Source: Arthrobotrys musiformis
Lineage: Eukaryota; Ascomycota; Orbiliomycetes; Orbiliales; Orbiliaceae
Assembly (NCBI GenBank): GCA_036971715.1
Contig: JAVHJL010000008.1
Location: 1,364,001-1,428,000 of the forward strand
Length of the DNA stretch: 64,000 bases
Direction: 5' to 3'
The translations under genes and the position numbers were made by a program. Under the pieces are notes generated by a model. The model was not told the DNA's origin, ran no database searches, and saw only the letters and a list, made by a program, of their open reading frames with translations. Shown here piece after piece: positions 11,470 through 23,700 of the stretch. Within the stretch, counting starts at the first letter, position 1, and each line of letters starts with the position of its first letter.

Positions 11470-14195
11470 GGTGCGCGTGGTCGGGGAGGAAGGTTGAAGG
11501 GGGGGTGTCGAGGTTGAAGTCGACTTGACGTCAAATGTGTGATATCATGAAGACTACGTTGCGTTGTCGTTGGCCGATTACATAATCAAACATGGATGTC
11601 TATTCTCTTGGCGTGGTTTGGCCTAAGTCATGTTTTCAGGCTTCATTGGACCCAACCCACGGGTATAAAATTTAAACAGGATGCTGGAGTGAGAAAGAAA
11701 AAAGAAAACTACCGCTGAGGTACTTGGTACTGGAAGTGCAGATGTATCGTCTACAATCGTTACATTTTGGTAATAAAAATTGAAGTTTGGAAAGCGGTCG
11801 TGAAGGTAGCCGCTGAGGCTGATATGGACATGCATTCTGGGACAAAAGTACAGTATATTCGAGGCTGTGGATTGGCGGTACCAGCGCACAAGCCATGAGA
11901 AAAGTGCCTCCCGAGGGCAGAAACCAGGGGTTTGAATGGGATGATATGATATGCAGCATGCAATGTTCGTCAGTTTGTGCTGGGAATGAATGCAGTAGCC
12001 AGGCACATGATGGACGGGGATGGAGAGAGTAATGCGACCTCATAAAATATTACACTCTCGAAAGGCCATAATTTCTGCGATTTATTACCATTCTTCCCCT
12101 GGGGTTCGATCAATCTTAGTCGGGTGATGGAACTCGACGGAGGCTATTTAATTTTTTTGACGACTCGAATATTGGTTAGTGGGCGGTTGAATTAGAGGTT
12201 CGGAGCGGGTTTATATTCAGCTGTGGAGAAAAATTTGCCGCCGGCGCCACAATGCATGGTGGTCGCTGGACTGGGGCTCCCACCCGAGGACATCCATCCA
12301 TCCATCTCACTTGGAATCGAAATCGAGATCTTGTTTGAGTTCACCCGGCTTTTGCCCGCCCATGTATACATATATCGATATACATACATAAGTACTTACT
12401 TCTTGTATGTTATATCAGTCCATATATATGTAATATATGACTCGAGCTATGGATGGAGGGAGTGGGCTTAAACTTTTTTTTTTCTCGCGTCGCGGAAAGC
12501 CCTCTCAAACGTAGTCCGGCTGACTGCATTCGATATAAAAAATGCCTCGGGTCACCCCGCAATAGATATCGCCGCCGCTGTCGTACTACACGCGAGCGAA
12601 ACCAAGAGCCAGACCGGAAAGTACGATTATGATCTGATACGGTGGCAGGGAAGGTGTGTGTGTGGTTTGTTCTGTCCTAGGCATTGTAGAGGTTTAGCTC
12701 CCCACTACTACCGAGTGTATGCAGCTAGTTTTAGACACCGTTCCAGGGTTGATGGTCCGAGTTGGTTAAGTTTTTTTTTTTTTCCCTTCTATCGATGCAA
12801 TGCCCAGTCCATTTTCGGGTGCAAATTCGCGGACCGGCTTCTGATGGAAACGTGAGACCGTAATGTGATTTTTTTTTTTTTTTTTCTTCTCCCCTTCTCT
12901 CCTGTGCTTCTTCCGTGGTCTAGTGTCAGTAGAACAGAAGGAGAAGCGGAGGGGAAAGGTGTCTTTTTTAGTTTAAAGCCGGCCTTCTGGAACATGCATG
13001 TAAGTAGGTATGTGGATGCATGCAGATAGGTTAAGGTACCAATATTGATATCAGACCGTCGAAAACAGGAAAGAATGCCTCGTTTACTTGCCTCTTTACT
13101 TACTGACCTGCATACCGAAGCAGCAAAGTAATTGAATCTGATTGACTGCTTGACCGGTTGCCCGACTGATTGATCCATTGATTAATCGATTGAGTAAGTG
13201 GGTGGGCATGTGCGTGGGTGCGTGCGTGGATGTCCATAATGCAGATGTGGGTGTGTGGAGGTCTGTCGTGCCGTAACAATAGTAGCCAGACCCATATATT
13301 AGGGATTCTCTGTGGGGAGAGCTAACTGGATCACTCGCTCGTACCTGTGAGAAATAGTAGTTAGTGGTAGTAGAGGAAGAAGAAGGGATAGTTCGTATTA
13401 TATCTTTCCTTTCCACATCCATCAACCATCCCATCCGACCATCTCATATACAACCAACTCTCCTGAAGCTGATCCGAATCATCACCATCACCATCACCAC
13501 CAACCCAGCTATCGTTTTGGACAAAAAACTGACTGATTAGGTAAGTTAGTGTGTTAACTATCTATTTTCCTTATAATCCGGGGACGTACCTTTTTTTATA
13601 TATCATGTATTATATAAATAAACCGGTGGACTGGAATCAGATCGTGGGCTGATTCTGCTGTGGGTGCTGCCTGCTGCTGTGTGCTGTGTGCTGTAACCAA
13701 CATGTAACATTTCCTTCCATCCATTTCATCCCTCCATCCGCCATCCCATCCCAGCCAAACCTACCCTGCCCAGCCTGCCTTTCGCACTTCCTCTCTTCAC
13801 CACCACAACCACAACCACAACCGCTCCATCAATCGGTCAATCGGTATCACCAGCTAACCAGCCCATCGCCTCCAGCTCGCTACTCACATAGCATCAGGAT
13901 ATCCTTTCTTCCACCAATCCTCGCTCGCCCCTCCATCTCGGTTTATCGCTCCATCTGGTCATCCTATCGCTGGTCCGGTCCTCCATTCGTTCCACCCCCT
14001 CGATCACTTTTTTTCCCCCAATCAATCAATCAATGTCTCTGGCTCCGAGTCGCCAAACTTGACCAAAGGGAAAACGAGACAAAAAGTACTCGAGCATACG
14101 GCACGGAAACCCACCCCCCGGACAACCCTTCGCCCTTTGCTTAACCGTCTCGTCTCCACGATTGGACCGACAAAACGAACGAAAGGCAATCCACC
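11470..14195. other. Long intergenic region upstream of KDM5
   Basis: 2.7 kb between the divergent PPX1 and KDM5 genes. Contents: simple A/T tracts, a CATATATA-rich patch near 12365-12440, an ATCACCATC-type run near 13475-13505, and a pyrimidine-rich, CCATCC/CAACCA-rich leader from about 13700. A nine-codon upstream ORF (ATG 14033, stop 14060-14062) precedes the KDM5 start. ORFs here show low-complexity composition and no family motif. Confidence 0.5.
14033..14062 (+). other. Candidate short upstream ORF in the KDM5 leader
   Basis: ATG at 14033 followed by nine codons (MSLAPSRQT) and TGA. It lies about 130 bp before the KDM5 ATG inside a probable pyrimidine-rich leader. Whether it is transcribed is unknown; if so, it could lower translation of KDM5. 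Confidence 0.3.
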
Positions 14196-17100
14196 ATGGC
14201 GGGTGCCTCGAGTAACGGTCCTATTGCCGCTCAAGGCACCCCAAAATCAGCAACCAATGGCTCCTCTTCCCGAAAATCTCCCACACAAGGGCAATCGAGC
14301 AGTACCCCGACGACTCGAATGAAAGGTGGAGGAGGCGGAATGGCGACTACCATGATTCCTCCAAGTCAAGGGGTCCCGCTCAGCACCAGGAGAGCAGCAG
14401 GACTCGACATGAGCTCCGTCGAACATCGCCAAATCCCGTCCGTAAAGGAACAGCCGAAGAAAAACCGACCTCACGGAATAACCGAAGCGCCTACCTATCA
14501 TCCGACTGAGGAGGAGTTCAAGGATCCGTTCAAATACATCCAGAGCATCGCTGAAGAGGGCCGGAAATATGGCATCATCAAAATCATCCCTCCGGACACG
14601 TGGAATCCGCCCTTCTGCATCGATACAGAGGTACGGCTTCTCTAGGCACTTACTCCGAGCTTTTGAAGATTGGGTGGTTTTTAACATCTTTCACAGCGAT
14701 TTCATTTCAAGACCCGAAGACAGGAACTCAACAGCGTTGAAGGAGGTACGAACAGCTCTACCGGCACCCCGAGATCCCATTTCTTTCCTAAATATACTTT
14801 ATACTAACTGCTACGCCACCAACAGGAACTCGAGCCAACCTCAACTATCTCGACCAACTCAATAAGTTCCACTCACAACACGGCATGACCCTTAATCGGT
14901 ATCCAAGTGTAGATAAGCGACCGCTAGACCTCTATAGATTAAAGAAGGCTGTCGATATTCGAGGAGGTTTCGACAAAGTTTGCAAGGGTAAAAAATGGGC
15001 CGAAATTGGGCGCGACTTGGGTTACAGCGGCAAGATAATGTCTTCGCTCTCGACATCGCTCAAAAACTCATACCAGAAATATCTCCATCCGTATGAGGAA
15101 TATGTCAAGACCGCTAAGCCTGGCGTACAACAACAATTGGAAGCCGAGTACGGTGGACCTCTAACCCCTTCTCCCGCTGGTAGTCCCGCAGGGAAGATGG
15201 TAAAGAACTTGATGAAATCACCGGGAGGCATCCAAGAATCGCCACTGTCACGCTCTGCATTCGCCCTCAATTCCTCCGGGATGCGAGAGAAGCCGGTTGA
15301 CTCGGATAATGACTCCCCGATGCCGGATGCGGGGCCCGTGGATGCTAGCGAAACTAGTACTCCTGGCCCTGCTGGTGGCTTCACTCCTGTAAACATGGGT
15401 GGTGGGTTTACCGCGGTCAATGGCAACGCCTTTACAGCTGTAAATTCGATCAAAAAGGAGAACGAACCGACGCCAGCTCCGAATGAGACCCCGCGGCCTT
15501 CTAGCAGAGGGTCAAAGCGTCATCATAGCGAGAATAGCGACAGTCCTTCGAAAGATCCTAGTGGCGCTGATGGAGAAAAAGAGTCCGGAGAACGCCGTAG
15601 CAAGAGATTGAAGAAGGCGCCTACCGTCGCTGGATCAAATATGATTTTTCATAGGCCAGCAACACCGAGGCCTGATCGTCCAAACAAGACAAAACCGGGC
15701 GAAGTAAGTCAACGGGTGAAATCTCTTTAAAAATAACTTGCTAACAAAAGTGCTACAGAAATGTGAGAAATGTGGACGAGGCGATGATGCAACGTCGCTT
15801 CTGCTCTGTGATGGATGTGATCATGGATACCACACTTACTGCCTGGACCCACCGGTCAAAACAATACCAGAGAGAGACTGGTATTGTAATCGTTGCCTTG
15901 TTGGTACTGGGGAGTTTGGATTTGAAGATGGCCCTGTCTACTCTCTTAAGCAGTTTCAGGAAAAGGCGAATAACTTCAAAGAAAACTACTTTGGCTCCAA
16001 AACGACCTACGATCCGATTTCTAATACAAAACGCCAAGTCTGCGAAGAGGATGTCGAGCAGGAGTTTTGGCGTCTCGTCGAAAGTTTGCATGAGACTGTC
16101 GAAGTAGAGTATGGCGCGGACATCCACTCCACAACTCACGGTAGTGGCTTCCCGGTCATTGAAAAGGACCCGCTAAATAAATACTCCCACGACCCTTGGA
16201 ATCTCAACATATTGCCGCTACATAGCGAATCTTTATTCCGACACATCAAGTCGGATGTTTCCGGAATGACAGTACCATGGCTATACGTTGGCATGTGCTT
16301 CTCAACATTCTGCTGGCATAACGAAGATCACTACACCTACTCTGCGAATTATCAACACTTCGGGGCAACAAAGACGTGGTATGGGATCCCGTGCTCGGAC
16401 GCTCTAAAGTTCGAAAATGCGATGAGAGAGGCGGTCCCAGAGCTATTCGAACAGCAGCCTGATTTGCTGTTCCAGCTTGTAACCTTGCTTACTCCGACGG
16501 CATTGACAAAAGCGGGGGTCAAGGTATACGCTATCGACCAGCGCGCTGGTCAATTCGTTATCACATTCCCTCAAGCCTACCATGCCGGGTTTAATCACGG
16601 GGTAAGTCCCACTCCACGTTTGCGCGTGACGAGGTGCTAATGCTTTTTTTTTAGTTCAATTTTAACGAGGCTGTCAATTTTGCGCCACCCGACTGGGAGC
16701 CTTATGGCCGGGCTGGTGTCGAGCGTTATCATGAATTCAGGAAGCAACCGGTGTTTTCTCACGAAGAACTTTTACTAACAGCTGCCGCCAGAGACACCTC
16801 AATTAAAACAGCTCTTTGGTGAGTTCCTCCCCTTAAACGGAGTGGGAAACCATATATAATCTAATATATCTGGATTTAGGTTGGCACCTGCCTTGGAAAA
16901 AATCCGAGACGCCGAACTGGAGAGTCGCAGTAACTTGCGTGAGCTCGTTCCTGGCATTACCGAGCAATTAGTTGAGGGTGACCTTGTGGAAGAACAGTAC
17001 CAATGCATAGTCTGCAAGTCGTACTGTTATCTATCCCAGGTCATCTGCGATTGCACGACGAATGTCGGATGCATCGAACACCACCAAGATATCTGCGACT

Positions 17101-19556
17101 GCGCCTCGGACAAACACATCCTCCGCCTCAAGCACAACGACGAGACGTTGAAGGAGTTAGTGGACAAGGTCAGAGATAAAGCAAACATGCCGAAGGCATG
17201 GACGGCAAAGTTGCAAAAGTTCATGTTAGAATCCCCAAGACCTGCTTTGAAAACCTTGCGATCTCTTCTAGCTGAAGGGGAGAAGATTCCAGCGACCATT
17301 CCTGAGCTACCTGCCCTTAAGTCTTTCGTTGAAAGAGCAAATGAGTGGGTTGAGGAAGCTACCAATTACATTTCACGAAAGCAGCAGAATCGTAGAAAGA
17401 ATGAGAAAGTCTGGAGAAAAGGCAATGCGAAGGCTGCAGAGCTAGAAGAGCGCGATAAAGAGCTCAGAAAGGTTGATAACATTGTGCGACTATTACAGGA
17501 GGCCGACCAGCTATCCTTCGAGGCTCCTGAGATCGAACAGCTCCGCGAACGAGCTGAAGCAATCAGCGACTTCCAAGCCAAAGCACGGTATGCACTTGCG
17601 GACGCGCAGCCGAACAGTGGCATGACCGTCGAACAATACGAAGAGCTAGCGGAGGCTGGGAGGTCTTTTAACGTGGATTTGGTGGAAACCGAACAACTTG
17701 ACAAACTCATTCAGCAGTGTCGTTGGATAAAGGAAATTCGAGATATGAAGTACACGGGAAAGGTGGTGACGTTGAAAGAGTGCCAGGCTTTGATTGATCA
17801 GGGATACGAACTTGGGATGAAGAATGGAGATGGGGAGCTCCTTGGCTGGTTGGAGGCTGAGCGTAATGCTGGTCAGCTTTGGTCTAGTAAAGCGAGAGAT
17901 GTTATGTCTCAGGAGCCGATCCATTACGCCCAACTCGACTCTCTATCAAGAATGGCCCAGCTTCATCCTTACGAACAGGAAATCCTGGACCAAGTCGACC
18001 AAATACTTAATAAGCAACGCGAGGCTCAGCGTCAGGTCCAGAACTTGGTCGAGAAGGCAAAGTCGGTACGATTTCACCAACGCCCCCATTACAAGGATGC
18101 TCGAGATGTAATGGATTCTCTCACTGCTGGTCAAGTCAAACCCGCTGGAACGATTGATCTCGAAAAGGAGTTGAAACGACATGAGGACTGGATGCGACGC
18201 GGGAAGAAGCTTTTTGGCAAGGCAAACGCACCTCTTCATATTCTTCTTAGTCACATGTTATATGTTGAAGGACGGAACAATGCCTGCTTCGCACTCGAAG
18301 ATCGCCCTCGTACGCCCGTCGAGCCTTCCTCCCGAGAGCAAAGTCCGGACCCGAATTCTACTGCCCCGTCATTTGGTGTTGAATCTTCGAAAGCGGGACG
18401 CCTACGCGAAATATTCTGCATCTGCCGCCAGCCTGAGGCCGGCATGATGATTGAGTGCGAGATTTGCCATGAGTGGTATCACGGAAAATGCCTGAAGATC
18501 GCACGCGGGAAAGTCAAGGAGGAGGATAAGTACACTTGTCCGATCTGCGACCATCGGGTTAAGATTCCGAGGGACGCAGCGCGACCTAAGCTTGAAGACC
18601 TCCAGGCGTGGGAGTCAGAAATAATGGAGTTGCCTTTCCAGCCTGAAGAGCAGGAATGTCTATCCCGGATAATATCCGTTTCTCAAAAATTCAGAGATCA
18701 CCTCCATCCATTCTGCCAAAACGCCTTTGGGTTGACGAGCGCGGAGGTTCCAACGATGAGGTTTTATCTACGGAAGATTGAAGGTGCAGAGGTTCTGTTA
18801 GCTCAAGAGCATAATTTCTTGAGAGCTGAGCTGCATCGATGGATGCCGATTGCGCCTGATCCGCCACCAATCCTGTCAGCTTCACTGTCCACTCGTAAAC
18901 CGAGACCTACTAAACAACAAAAGCTTATGATGTCACTCGGAATAGAAAACCCGGAAGAGCTCCCTGTTCAACTGCGCACCAAGGCTCACCAGTTCAAGAA
19001 GGCTAAGGATATAACCCAAAAGACACCAACACACATCAAACCCGCGCCTCGCCTTGGATCCCCGGGATCCTCCACCTCTCCTTCTACCATCCACCATCCT
19101 CAATTCGATTATGGCAGCAGCGGGTACGATATGGACCAGGAATCACCCCCGTTTCGCCCTGGACTACACGATGGAATGGAACCAGTACCTAGTCTCCGAG
19201 GCCGTGGCCTCGACAACCTTCTTTTCAACTCTCCGCCCCCGGTCTCCTTCCTCCCCGGGAGACTCCACCAAGAAGCTGAACACATCCCGTCCACTGCGAA
19301 TCAGATACAGGAAATGAGCACGATGTTCGAATTCGATGCCGCATCTGCGAATCAGGAGCCTAGCGATGTCCTTATGAAGGATATTTCTGGGGCTATGGCG
19401 CAATCTGATGAGGCGGAACGGGTAGCTCTGGCACAACAAGCCGCGAATGAAGCCTTAACTTTGCAGCAATTCTCGACACTACATGATGATGACCGAGACA
19501 CCGAACTCGGCCCCGGACCCGCTTCTGGTAGTGTTGCCGGAGAGGCTAAACAGTAG
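14196..19556 (+). CDS. KDM5: KDM5/JARID1-type histone H3K4 demethylase (Lid2-like)
   Basis: Nuclear Fe(II)/2-oxoglutarate dioxygenase predicted to remove methyl groups from H3K4. Exons 14196-14630, 14697-14745, 14826-15703, 15759-16601, 16655-16818, 16880-19556 (5046 nt, 1681 aa). Domains in order: JmjN ~105-160 (TYHPTEEEFKDPFKYI); ARID ~165-260 (YLDQLNKFHSQHG to YLHPYEEYV); a Ser/Pro-rich basic linker; PHD1 ~455-505 (CEKCGRGDDATSLLLCDGCD); JmjC ~590-740 with the Fe-binding HNEDHYTY (His-x-Glu) and distal His in YHAGFNHG; a C5HC2 zinc finger ~815-870 (CIVCKSYCYLSQVICDC); a PLU-1 helical region; PHD2 ~1300-1350 (CICRQPEAGMMIECEICHEWYHGKC). Having ARID, two PHDs and PLU-1 makes it Lid2/KDM5-like rather than the shorter yeast Jhd2. 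The C-terminal ~330 residues are disordered. Confidence 0.95.
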
Positions 19557-20724
19557 TTCCGTTACAAGGAGCCGCCGGTCCGCCGCCGACGTATGGGAGC
19601 TAGAGCATCATAAATGGTTGTTGGCTTCGCTTAGTTACACCTCTCGCGTTATTTTCACCATTGTTGCAAAGCCAATTCTCTATATCCATGGGTTTCCTGC
19701 TTCGCTTTGCATATTTTCTCTTTCCTAATCCGATTTAATGTATCTATCACGAGCTTTTCTTTCTTTTCTGTTTCCTGGATTCCGGTATGGCGTCAATCTG
19801 AGGATTTGTGCCTTCTAGTTTTTTTTCTCTTTCTTTTCCTTTCTTTCCTTTCTTGTTAACTCTTCGATATCCTTCCTGGATCCATATGTTTCTTTATGGG
19901 ACATAATTTCATGATACCATTAATTGGGTGTTTCAGTTCCTTTACTGTATTACCTAAACTATTTTTACATAAGGAAAATAAGGGCATGGTTTATCGGCTG
20001 CAACTTTTTTTGTCTTTTTTTCGTTTCCATAACTAATATCCCTTCTTAAACTCTCCACTTTGGTCTTCTTCTTTCTTCTTCTTCTAGTTGATTCTGATAC
20101 CAAAACATGCGGTTTTCCCTCCTTTTCCTTTCTCCTTTATGTTTTAATTTAATACGGTCTTCTCCATTATCCAAGGGTGGCTTCGCGATTATTCATAAAA
20201 AAAATCACACACACATCGGGATTTCGAAAAAAAGTTATGTCTCTTTTTTCTTTTTACTTCTCCGAAAGGGGGTTTCTGGGGTCGAAGATCGCGAGTAAGA
20301 CTTTTTTTTTCTTTTACTTTATTGTTAATTTTTTTATTACTTTCAACGGGGGCGGCGGTGTGGTGTTTATAAGTTGTTTTTAGTTTTATAGAGGGTGATT
20401 TCAATGGGGTAATTGATATTATCTTTTCTAATCATTGGTTTTATATCGTTCACTCCTTGTGCGATCTGGGTACGAGACCGGTTTTATACATTTATGTGAG
20501 AAATTATCATTTTGTGGGTTTGGATCCTTAGGGATTGACTTGTCTCGTAAAGTAGAGCTGGCCGAAGTGGTGTAGACGGCTAGTTCTGGGGCGTATATTT
20601 GGAAAATAATTACTCAGGCCAAGGACGAGAGCTGTGATAGAGCGGCATGATGAGGGTGGAAGGGAGGAAGGGCGGAGGGTCCCGTAATATATACATATAC
20701 TTAGGTACCTATCTAGAGGAGGGA
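19557..20724. other. Convergent intergenic region
   Basis: 3' ends of KDM5 and the NLR gene. Strongly T/C-rich tracts (19800-20350) and no coding motif. Several short ORFs are composed of low-complexity Phe/Ser/Leu and are not called. Confidence 0.55.
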
Positions 20725-23700
20725 TTACTCGTCGTCTACCTCGTTGGTCTGGCGCGGATCCCTGGCGCCCGAGCGCGGGCGTATTTCCCTGTTGTAATTC
20801 TCGACGGGATCAAAATCAGATCCTCGACGGAGTCCGTTTCTTGGGAAATCTTCGGAAACGTGATACAGAGGTCGGGGGTGCATGATCTCAATTCTCTCCT
20901 TCGGCGCCCTGGATTCCTCTTCCTTCGCGCCGGCGGCTATCAAGAGGTCGGCTATTTCGTCGAGTCCATACTTCTTCGCGAGATCTAGAACGGTCTCCCC
21001 GTAGATCGTCGTAGCGTTCAAGTTGGATTCCTTGCTGAGCAGAAATTTTGCTATTTCTTGCTGGTTTCTGGATACTGCGTAAGCTAGCGGGGTTAGGCCT
21101 TCCGATGATTCTGCAATTTGGAGGGGATTGTCTGCCAATATTAATAGTTGGGGGGCCTTGGCTTCACGTCGGAGGGTCTTGCCACGATCTATAATTTTTT
21201 GTACCAGGTCTAAGTCACCTATCATGACGGCACACATCAAAGGACTTCTCATCTTGCCATCCGTGACGAATGGACTTGCACGTTTGGTGATGAACAGATC
21301 TACAATGTCCATTTTTCGTTGAAGGATTGCTAGAGTGAAAGGAGCGAACCTCGTATGCGTTCCGGAAGGTAGTCCCTGGAAATCTAGATCATGTCCTAGC
21401 TTGAAAAGTGTCCCGATCACATCTACGCCTCTATTTTTGAGAAAGACTGCTTCAAGCATGGCGGTAGAACCTTTGTGCTTTATATCGTAAAAGCTCGCAC
21501 CAAGCTGCACAAGCGTTTCCAAAGTCGAGACTTGTGCGAGATCTATGGCCCATGCTAACGGCGTGTGGTTGTTATAGTCCCGAGCTTCGATATTCTGGCC
21601 ATGGGACTTGACCAAAGACTCTATAAGCCAATTCAACCCAAAGTATACCGCGAGATGTATTCCTTTGATTGGAGTCGAGACTTCATAGTTGGGAGGATGC
21701 TCTCTCTCTACCTTCAAGACTTGATTGATGGATGCCACGAGATTATCGTCCAGTAGAAGACTCAAGACGCCTTCGTCGGTGTAACCCTCGATCTTCATCG
21801 TCTCGCTTGGTTCCGCTATAAAACGGCCCCATTCCATCGCCGCGCGGCGGAAGTAAGGAAACACCGCCAGTCTCAAATCGTAGAGGTACTTATTTTGACA
21901 CGGACCAGCTCGGAACTCGGCGTTTGATAGGTATTTAACCATACGCTCTGCAAAGGGCGGCCAACCACCGGGATACCAGAAAAATGGCCGGCCGCTGAAA
22001 TATTCGTGGAACGTCTTGTGGAACAGCCTGACGATATCCTTCGACTCGTCGTATTCTAATAGTCCCTGGCAGTGAAAAAGAAGGTGTTCGACCGATACCA
22101 GCTCAGACTCATCCGCGTTCAGTCCCGGGTACATATGAGCGTAAAGTGCATACTGGAGCTCCGAGAACGAGAAGGGTTTCTCGGCGAGGCGCACCAACGT
22201 AATTGCCTTGAAAGCATATTTTTCAGCATCCTCAGCGATGCTAGACCTGACGCGGTCGTAGAACTTGCCGTAAAACATGATGCATTTTACTCGCTCCAGG
22301 TCTTCTCGCGTTTCTAGTTCGACTTCCGTCGTAAGCTCGACAAATAAACTTGCTATCTCAAACCTGTTTCCAACTGTTAGCCTGGCGCCTCGCCGTCCAA
22401 AACGAATTTACTTACAGGCCAAGTGCGATAGCCTCAATTTCATCAACGTATTTATCCCGTACGTTTGGATCCCGGGAGAGTATTCCAGGTAATTTCGAAA
22501 ACTTATCGCTTAAAAATTGCCTGATAGTTCTCTTAAAATAAAAATCGGTATCTTGGGCATTGATGATGTGGGTGGCGTCTATGTCGTCTGCCCGGGCGGT
22601 CCCCTCCCTTGCGGCACATAGAAGGTTTATGCCATACGATTTCCAAACTGACAATCCCAGTGTATCTCTTTCAGAAGGTGAAAGATTCTCAAGGCCATCA
22701 ATAAAAATAAATTGCTTGCGAGCATGAGCCGAACTTAGGCTGTCGAGAGTTGACAAAGTTGATGCTATAGAGAGCTTTTCGAGTACGTTCTCCTGCACAG
22801 CTTTAAAATTGCTTTTGAAAGATGAGTGCTGGTTCCGTATACAGTGCATAACTTCGTGGGCGGTCCATCTTCCATCTTTACCCTGGGGAGGATTTTCTCC
22901 CAAATATATCAAGACAACGTCAGCGGATCCACCGTACTGTTCCCGAAATGAATCATAAGTCCAGGACATGACGTTTGTTTTGCCTGCACCTGGGGGACCT
23001 GTGAATAGAAGAGCTGAGCCAGGAGTATTCTCCCATTCTTTGAATTGCCGCAATCCCGTAAACCATGACGGAATGTATGGGCCGACATCGCGATCCTGTC
23101 TGCATTTGCGGTGTATCGATCCAAAGTCCCCGTCGAGGGGTAGTACTCCAGGGCCTTGGACCGATTTAAGTGTATTATCAGCGTTTTGCTCCAATGGTTC
23201 CGTATTTTGTGGCTCTTCCGGTGTAGGTTCGGGATCCGATGGTGTTGAAACTGCCTGGTCGATTGCAGCTGTATCTCCGCCCTGATCGCTGGCTTTCAAC
23301 GCTTCGGACTGAGGTAAAATCGTGTTCTTGATGGCATCTTCGACCGCCTCAATCGTACCCTCCTTTCGCGCTGTTTGAGACGAATCATATTGGGACCCCA
23401 GGGGCTTAACTGGCACAGATTGAAAATATGCTACCCAGTCTTCCCCTTCTTCGTACTCTCCAAGATTCCAGCCGTCTTCGGTATAATGTTTGTAAATGTG
23501 CCTTAATTTTGAATCCAATACCGATTCCGCTTCGGGGGTGTTCTGAAGTCGGTATTTTTCGAGCGGTGTCATGGCATGTCCGAGTATAGGCTCGCGTACT
23601 ATTGCCTCTACTTCGGTATCATTCGGAAGGTTCTGAGATTCTTCGCACCCCCGGAACCCACAACTCCAAGAAAGAGGCTGTGGATGTGACCAACCCCGTG

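Noticed and set aside
11623..12043. Two overlapping minus-strand ORFs of ~125 residues beyond PPX1
   Set aside because: Low-complexity Ser/His/Phe composition, mutually overlapping frames and no motif; treated as intergenic.
20560..20640. Possible tRNA suggested by GCTGGCCGAAGTGGTG
   Set aside because: No matching T arm or acceptor pairing follows.
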